The notes under the pieces were generated by a model that worked only from the letters and a program-made list of their open reading frames with translations, had not been told where the DNA came from and did not search any database. A DNA stretch of 64,000 nucleotides, from the NCBI GenBank assembly GCA_003640385.1, contig RCAB01000099.1, forward strand, positions 106,374 through 170,373, given 5' to 3'. Numbering within the stretch: position 1 is the first letter of the stretch; the number at the start of each line of letters is the position of its first letter. Below, one piece after another: positions 56,559 to 64,000 of the stretch. A program made the position numbers and the translations under genes. Source of the DNA: Setaria digitata (lineage: Eukaryota > Nematoda > Chromadorea > Rhabditida > Setariidae).

Positions 56559-58234
56559 TTTTACCAATTCCTATTAGTTATACTAGTAAGAATTGTATAT
56601 TTGTACAGGAAGATTACAGTTATGCATTCCGGAAGTATCACTTAGTTATCGTTTTAAAAAGTGTGATGACAATATGATTTGGCAGGAAACAGAAAACGTT
56701 CGAAAGCTAAATATTTTCATCAAATCTGATCAAAACTGGCTGCAAAATATTGACGACATGCTGATAAATAAATAGATAATTAACTGCGCAGAAGGGATCA
56801 ACTAATCAACAGTATTGTTCAGGCTAAACTTTTTTCTTCGCTTTAATTAAAATTTCAAGTTTGGATTGATAGGAAAAACGGTTACTTTAAGTAAAAAGAA
56901 CTTTTCAATTATTTTTTTAAGAATCACTGCGACAAGTGCGCTTGATACTTGCCCGTTACAAAAGTAACTGGGCTATGTTTCACTTTCTTCAAGTAAAGAT
57001 GCATTTTAATTTTAAGAAAAAAATTTGTTTTACTTGTACGTGATCTTTTTATCGTTTTTTCTTTCGCAATTTCCAAATTTTATCTTAAGACCTTTTTTCA
57101 GGCATTTTTTTTTTTCAAAAAATACGAAATTGGTTTGAAAATTTAATGTCCGAATACTTTTATGTAGTAGAAATCTATATGTTCTTTTCTTTCTGACCAA
57201 AGTCAACAATTTTCATATACAATTTAACAATCACAAATTTGTCTAACTGTGATGAAGTATGTGATTTTATCAAATTTCTTTCTGAAAAATGTTTTTCAAT
57301 GTCTTCAATTTTTAATTTTGGTTTGTGATGTGATTTTTGCACTTCAAATAATGATTTATAATTTCAGTCACTACTTATGTAGCGAACAATTGTTTTTTTC
57401 TTCTTCTTCTTTTCTTTTTTTTTTTTTATATTTCAAACAGTTATTCATTAGTCGTTTAAATTCTGAATCTTAAAAAGATTTAAAGGCACGGATAAAATTT
57501 TTAGACTAAAGCTGCAGTAAAACGAGAGCTGGCTGAGCTAAAGAAAATAGTATCAACAGTTCTTCACAGTTCTGTTTAATATCCAGGTTAATGTGAAATT
57601 ACCATTGGATATAATATTGTTAATTCATTAAATTGCTGTGTTTTCAGTAGCAAATTTTAAATTGTTTTATGTAATTTAATTGTCTGCCATGCTGTACACT
57701 AGAAAGAATGACATGTTGTAATCACTTCTTTATAAAATTTTTATGCTAATTTTTGCTCTCTTCAAATTCATCAATTATTGTGTTAATGATAGCTTGTGGT
57801 TAGTTTTTTGTCGAAGCTGAAACCGAAAATAGACCGGATGACGTAAGAAATTCATGGTATCGTTAGTTCTTTACAAGAAAACTTATGATAGTGGTTTGGA
57901 AGCAGTTTCGTCTATACCCTCAAATGCCAAATAATTCTGGCTATACAACTAAAAATTTGGACTACATAGCTAATGTCTTCATCTATGATTTAATTGTTTT
58001 CAAGAGTTTCAGTGATAACTTTGATAGGTGAAAGCTTCTTTGTCATCTTAATCATTAAAAGAATAAAACTTCCTTAAAACTGAATTATCTCATCAGATCC
58101 AAATATAATTTTTTATTAGCCCTTTTCCTATTTTTCCGCTTTTTTTTTTCTAATAAAGTGCAATAAATCATTGTCAGGTCATATAAAATGATCTTATAAA
58201 TTAACGTAATCATTAAGATTAAGCTAGTGCTTAA

Positions 58235-58571
58235 TTAGTTAATTAGTTGCAAATCGTTCCGCTAATAAATAACGAGTTCATTTTTCTAATTCATTTTACC
58301 ACACGAAAAACAGTTAATAAAGATCAAGAAACTATAAAAAAAGCTACATTATGTATACAGTATGTAATAAATAACTAATGCATTTTCAAAAATATTATTA
58401 GAAATGCACTTTTTATTTCTTTCGCACATGAATTATCTAATAATTTATTTTGTGAACCGGAAGGTATAATTATTTTTCTACTTGGCTAAATTCATGTGAT
58501 TAATTATTTATTTCATAAAATTTGTCTATTCATTTAGTTAATTAGTTGCAAATCGTTTCGCTAATAAATAA
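58235..58571. repeat. Direct repeat pair, 38 bp, one mismatch
   Basis: Copies at 58235-58272 and 58534-58571 both read TTAGTTAATTAGTTGCAAAT and continue together for 18 more bases with a single C/T difference. Weaker similarity continues on the right side (CTAATTCATTTTA at both places). Confidence 0.9.
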
Positions 58572-60218
58572 TTTCTCTTACACAATTGCTTCTGGGAAAT
58601 GAACAAAAAGAAACGAGTACTAATTCATTTTATCACTGAAGCACTTGTAAATTATCAAACTTGATTCAGTCTGTAGCGATCGAACAATTCCCTTTTGTTG
58701 TTTAAGTGCATCATCTGCCTTACGGACCAGTTTATCGAGGTCATCTTTTAGCGTGTATCCCTCCCTGTATGTAGTATGTTTTGAATAGAATACCAGAAAA
58801 AAAACTGGACTTTCCAGTATGGGGAAATACAGGCTGGCTTAATATAAGTGGCATGTAATGTAATGGAACAGGCTAGAGTGAGAAAAAAGTAGGCAAGATT
58901 AAACTTAATCTTGTTTTATTTTCTGTTTTAATCGTATTTCGCTAATTTGCATGTGATTTCATTCAAATATTTATTATAATTAATGCACTAAAGCTGCTTT
59001 AAAGTAAAAGTGAACTAATGAAATAGTATCACCCGAAAAGGACATTTGTAATGCATTAATAATTACTGAATGAAGTCAAATATTCGATTCAAGGAAACTG
59101 GAATTGAATGGTTTGATCCGGTAGATATGTAATGATCTATCCGATCGACGTGATAATTATTATCGATTCCTGAAGAATGAACGAAAAAGACATCTGATAA
59201 AAAAGTACGCCATAACAATTCAGTAGTCTCAGTGCTAGGGATTTGACTTGTCTGAAATGAAAAGTATTGGAAGCGAAATTTCAATTTTGAATGATTTCAC
59301 AAATGAAATATCGGCCCCTTCCTCGACCCTTCTACCACCAGTTTACCGTGTTTTCGCCTTGCTCTCCTTTTCAATTTCGAATTTGTCAAACAACAACTGG
59401 AATTGAAGCTACTATTCTATGAAACAGATCCATTATTATCTGCCAATATTCATTGTATTATTGTGAATTGCAAAATTGCAGATGAACAATGTGAATGGGG
59501 AAGAATCGTCGTCGGCTGCGATAACGATATAACAACCACAACGACATTGATGGCGATCAACCACCGCCACCAATTCGATGGTTGGTTGGTGGGAGAGAAG
59601 AGAGTTTTGACAGATGATCGAGGTAACCTCCTCCCTTCTTCTTACCTTTTCACTCCATTTCTTTTTGAATCTCACCACCCATACACCTGTTGATAGTGAG
59701 CAGACACACACACTCATACATGCTACAGAACTCTCCGACGACAATAACAAATGGATGCGGACAAAAGTGCTCCCGAAATCACACTGCGACACAGTAGTAG
59801 TAAACTACCTATTACTAACGAAATGGCAATGCAACGCTCAGGGATGCCATGACGAGGACTTTCTGCACACCCAAATAGAACATTTCCTTCGAGTCACTAG
59901 AAATGAAATTTTATATTTTGCAATTGCTCGGCAGGAGATGAAGGCGAATCAGTGAAGACGGTGGACGAATTCTGAAGTAGTGAATAGGTGGGTAGGTAGT
60001 GCTACAGCTGGTTGCATTGTACCTGTCCGGTTGGACCCTCCCAGGGAGTGTCCTCCTCCTCGTACCTTTCAATATCGTTCACGACCGTCCCCTTTCTGTG
60101 TCGTTGAAAAGTTCGCCCTCCTTTTCAATCCATTCCATTCCGATCGCCACCCAAAACCATCGCCCGTCACAATACCGACGACGATCATACTGGTTTTTCG
60201 AGTTCCTTCTAACTCAAC

Positions 60219-60252
60219 CTCTCTCTCTCTCCCTCTCCCTCTCTCTCTCTCT
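60219..60252. repeat. (CT)n microsatellite acting as a possible polypyrimidine tract
   Basis: About 34 bases of CT repeats with two CCCT interruptions. The run ends in CTGTGCAG, which looks like a splice acceptor at 60257-60258. Confidence 0.8.
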
Positions 60253-60258
60253 GTGCAG

Positions 60259-60570
60259 GTGTGTGCACCACACGGGTGACACAACTTCTGTATAGGCAAT
60301 CTTTCATCAAGAATCTTCGCCAGGAACAGAAGGAGAAGGGAGAGGAATACCGCCCTCTCCGTACACAACTCCAGCTCGGTACACACCCATTGCACTCGCA
60401 GATACCAGATACCGGACCAGTAGCGACGATAACTTGCCCTGCCCTCACCAGCACCGTCAACTGGCACCTAGCAGGAGCGGACTTGATCCAGTCCTCGCCG
60501 CACGGCACCAAACCAACCAACGACGACAACGAAAACGGGCCAACGAGGAGGAACAAGGACCGGATAGTGG
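60259..60570 (+). other. Candidate 5' untranslated exon of the grainyhead gene
   Basis: Bounded by a CT-rich tract with CAG on the left and a strong donor (GG|GTAAGC) on the right. One frame is open throughout (104 codons), but its phase does not match the grainyhead reading frame at 61188. The matching frame has a stop four bases before the donor. I therefore read it as non-coding leader sequence, if it is an exon at all. Confidence 0.35.
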
Positions 60571-61199
60571 GTAAGCCTGTTTCTTCTGTTACTACTACTA
60601 CTACCACTGCTACCACCGCTGCTACCATCGTCACCAGAACACCAAGCACTGCAAACCTACCATTCAACCATTGGTATGTGTGCACCAAACTTCTCCTCCC
60701 TCGTCCCCTCCCCAATACCTCTCACACCTACCTTCACCTCACTTTTTCCTTGAAAGAGCAACCGGTGTGTACCCCGTCACTCTGACCTGTTGTTCGAACG
60801 CTTTCTGGACGATACCGGTTCCTCACAAAAGGACCTTTATTTCTATATACTTCTCACTTGACCCAGGCATAATTTGTAACAAGCCTTAAAGCCAGCCAGA
60901 AAAACCTGTCTCTGATACACAACCTGTCTTCTCATATCAATTCCAAAAAGTTCAGCAAACTTTTATCTCTTTTTGCTTCTTCTACTCCCCAAATCACTTC
61001 AAATCGATGAATTAAATTATAAAAATTCACTACCTAATTTACATCACCATCAGCAACAACAATAAGAAGAGCAACGACTATCGGATGATTAGATTGGACG
61101 AACAATAATGTTTGGTGAGTTGAGTGTGTTCTAGATATGAGTTAGTTATTTTAGGATGAAATGTTCTTATAGTCATTCATTTCTCAGGTCCTACAAGGT

Positions 61200-61946
61200 A
61201 TGAAATTGGAGTCGTTCGATTCGCAATCATCAGTCCGCGCTACGGCGACGATGTCTTCGTCGCAGTCCCAGCAACAACAACAGTTCCACTTGGATTCATC
61301 ATCGGTCATCAAAACTGCCCCTCCAGGTGCAAAGAAGAACTGTTGTTGATCAGCTAGCACTTCATCAGCTGGAAAGTCCAAAAATGTTGTGCTCTTGTCC
61401 ACAAAAACAAAATTTGTATTCATTTTAGCAGTAGCATGGAGTGGTAACCTTCAGCAGTACAGTATTATCTCATTTTCTCAACAGATTCCTCTTGGATGAC
61501 TGTCAGCATCGATAAAAGCATGCTACTGATTATCATTAAGAAAGTATGTAAAAGTGTTTCCTCTCAGTTTTACAGGTCGTGGACAGCAGCAGCAACAGCA
61601 GCATGATTTTTCGCCCAAAAGTGAGCCCATCGATTTGGCACCACTTAGCCAACCTAGCCTGCAGGATCTGAGCAAAATGCAACCCATCGAGCAGTATTAT
61701 TCGATGCCAAGCTACAGTCGAGTGTACACCGACTATGCGGCTATTGGACTTGCGCAAGGCCAAACGTCTATTATAACAGCTCCTTCTAGTGCCGCACCGC
61801 TCTACTATCCGACCGTATTTCAAGGTGCCGTTACAGCCCACGAATGGCAGCGACCTATGGAACACTATCAACAGTACCAACAACAGCAACAACGAGCCAG
61901 TGCTCTACAGTATCCCCAAGAGGTACCACAACCTCAGCAGCAGCAG

Positions 61947-62002
<56 letters not shown>

Positions 62003-63918
62003 GCAGGAAACCCGGGTGTACAAAGCTGCGGTGGAGATGCCTTCCCCGGTAGATAGCGGTATTGGAGCCGATTTATCCTTAATAGGAACAAAGAGTGAAG
62101 ATTTTTACGCTGCAACCGAAGTATTGCACGGTATTCAATCTGCTACCAGCGATCGAACGGAACGATCGCTAAGTCATCGCGACTCACCCGTCGTCATCCC
62201 CAAATTGTTCGTTTCGTTGTTGTTTGGGTCGATTTATTAAGTTTTGACACATAAGTTGAAATCTCTGCTGACTGTGAGAACTGGAAGGTGTTGTGCTACA
62301 CTGGAATCTTGATCCCAATTATATACAATTTATGCATTTTGGAAGGAGATTTAAAAACAAACTAAGCATTGTTGTTTCTGTGAGCAGAAGAAACTATTTC
62401 TCACCTCATTTTTCACCTAAACAACAGTGACCATCACCCTTTGAATTTTTTCCTCCCTTCATATACTTCACTTCTCAACTTTAAGATGTTTTATTTTAGT
62501 CAAGTAGCGATATTTTGTAGTATTTCATCACTTTTTTCAGAAGCCAACTTTTTATCTGCGTTAACGCTTTTGCAATCATTTGTTCATCTCACCCAATTAT
62601 GAATCAAAAAGTTCTCATTTTTCTCTTCAAAATTTGAAACTCATTTAAAAAAATACCAAAAAATCAATCTCGATCTCTATTCTAGCCAAAAAAAGAGCAT
62701 TATTGCTATATTGCTACTTTTGTTTCATCCACAAATGAAGAAAAGAATATTATCATGTTTCAGAAACCAGTTATCTGTAGGTAAATAGTTTATTCTAAAC
62801 CACTCTTCACTCATTTCCCATCTCTTTATGCCATAATTAAACATACAACTAAATGCTAATAATTAATCCAGGTATATAAGACATGTATCATTTCAAATAT
62901 TGAATATACATATAACAGTTCATGAAAACTAGTTCCAATCGCAATCCCTATATTTTTATTCAAAAAAAAAATTTACATATAGAATTCAACAATTATCATT
63001 GCGTGAATGATTTGATAGCTCTGAATGACACACTCACTGACTGATTTTGCGCAGTGAATGTATCATTTCCTTACACATAATTAAATTTAATTTTATTCGT
63101 ACGGTCGAATTAATCTGGTTAATAGCAATAACAAAAACATGCATACCACCTTCGCACCTTAAATCTCGTAACCATAACACGAAATTTCCATTACTAAAAT
63201 GTTATACTTGCAACACATATTTTTACTTTTATAAAGTTCAGTTAACGTAATCATATTTCTTTGCCAATTTTTTTAATGGCAGATAATGAATATACTTTTT
63301 TCCAATCAGTGCATATTGCTCTAATTTTATCAAAAAAATTTGTAAGGGAATATTTTTCTTTAGCATTCGATCGATCGAATGATGAAAAAAGACAAATTGG
63401 CTAATTACTGTTTAATAAAACTTGTTTTCAAAAAAATATTTTAATACTATTTTTCATATATGCAAATTATGGAACACCTATTAAATAATATTATGCATGT
63501 TCAAAGTGATACTTAAATCATTTTCAAGAAAAAACTAACTGTGAATCAATAGACATGAGTATTTATAATTATAAAAGTGAAAAATTCTTAAAATGCTTCA
63601 AATAAGATTTTCTCATCATGAGAAGACAAGCCAATCACTATCATAAATAAATGTTTTTTGTAATCTAATTACAATATTAAAATATGTTTTTTCATATTAC
63701 GCATTTCTCATTCTCAAATCAATCAAAATATGACGTATAACTATTTTCGTTACAGGGAGAATAGCTTAGGCTTTCAATACGTCTTGGAAGCTCCGATATC
63801 GACCTCCGTACGTAAAGAAGATGATAGAATGACTTACGTGAATAAAGGACAATTTTATACCGTTTCATTTGATTACATTCCTGATCTTTGCAAGCCACTG
63901 AAAAGTCCTACTGTTAAA
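61200..63918 (+). CDS. grh-1: Grainyhead/CP2-type transcription factor, 5' part
   Basis: The N-terminal 307 residues of a nuclear DNA-binding protein that controls epidermal and cuticle genes. Three exons join in frame: 61200-61326 (acceptor TTCTCAG at 61181-61187, so the site could also take a spliced leader), 61576-62206 and 63756-63918. The gene continues past the window end from a GTAAGA donor. The first two exons give a low-complexity activation region rich in Ser and Gln, including 24 consecutive Gln at 61935-62006. The third starts the conserved DNA-binding domain: [18 protein letters not shown], then [10 protein letters not shown], a near-exact grainyhead signature. The segment [13 protein letters not shown] spans the second junction. 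The start Met 61200 is the first in frame after the acceptor, since no upstream in-frame Met is available. Confidence 0.92.
61935..62006 (+). repeat. CAG/CAA repeat coding for 24 glutamines in grh-1
   Basis: Seventy-two bases of mixed CAG and CAA codons with no interruption at the protein level. Several shorter Gln runs flank it (61291, 61583 and 61880 regions). The mixture of codons argues for selection or age rather than a fresh slippage event. Confidence 0.95.
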
Positions 63919-64000
63919 GTAAGATTTGTTTTTTCTACTCGATATAGAAAAAAAAAATGTTTTTAAAGTAGCGAAATTTTGCTTTAATATATATATATAT

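Larger units (their letters stand above)
56559..61187. other. Spacer and 5' region of the grainyhead gene
   Basis: The first part is the RGS 3' flank, with AATAAA at 56767-56772, 209 bases after the stop. The middle is AT-rich and includes a direct repeat pair at 58.2 and 58.5 kb. From about 59500 to 60900 the sequence is clearly richer in G and C, open in several frames, and has simple Ser/Thr/Pro-like codon runs. It probably contains the promoter and 5' untranslated exons of grh-1. Confidence 0.5.

Noticed and set aside
56593..56775. A 60-codon frame just after the RGS stop
   Set aside because: It lies before the polyadenylation hexamer at 56767 and has no RGS-like sequence. It is most likely 3' UTR.
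60261..60785. Long overlapping open frames on both strands (up to 174 codons) before grainyhead
   Set aside because: The GC-richer composition with few stops explains them. Their phase does not connect to the grainyhead frame, and the protein sequences are low-complexity.

Overview
The window reads as nuclear DNA of a nematode, most likely a filarial or other spirurid species. The evidence is high AT content, many short exons separated by introns with TTTCAG-like acceptors, long AT-rich spacers, and proteins whose closest known families are C. elegans types (KIN-32/FAK, ShKT-tailed tyrosinases, MAB-20 semaphorin, GRH-1). The species assignment is inference. I built the gene models by hand. 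Where I give exon lists, the intron phases were checked and join in frame unless stated otherwise.

Left part, plus strand (1-21.4 kb). The 3' half of a focal adhesion kinase gene (76-2617) is followed by two tandem tyrosinase genes, A (3.9-9.5 kb) and B (15.8-21.3 kb). Both have a secreted type-3 copper domain followed by ShKT cysteine domains. Copy A has four ShKT domains and all six copper ligands. Copy B has two ShKT domains, an added low-complexity segment of about 200 residues, a GC-AG intron, and Leu in place of one copper-B histidine.

Middle part, minus strand (24.3-45.7 kb), read from right to left. First is an unrecognised single-pass membrane protein gene (about 45.7-42.6 kb, 3' end not found). 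Next is a very divergent PP1-type phosphatase gene (40.2-34.7 kb) that has lost most metal-binding and catalytic residues and carries a long C-terminal extension. Then comes a UBAP1-like ESCRT-I subunit (about 32.0-29.7 kb, 5' end not found). Last is a complete class 2 secreted semaphorin, mab-20-like (29.0-24.3 kb).

Right part, plus strand (49-64 kb). A small RZ-type RGS protein (49.5-56.6 kb) is followed by the 5' part of a grainyhead transcription factor with a 24-glutamine run (61.2 kb to beyond the window end).

The genes are ordinary dispersed metazoan genes with no shared pathway, apart from the tyrosinase pair, which may act in cuticle or eggshell chemistry. The most unusual contents are the inactive-looking PP1 relative and the copper-site-degenerate tyrosinase B. 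There are also several perfect hairpins and diverged repeats in non-coding DNA. I saw no tRNA, rRNA, CRISPR array or intact transposon, but a tRNA could be missed by eye.
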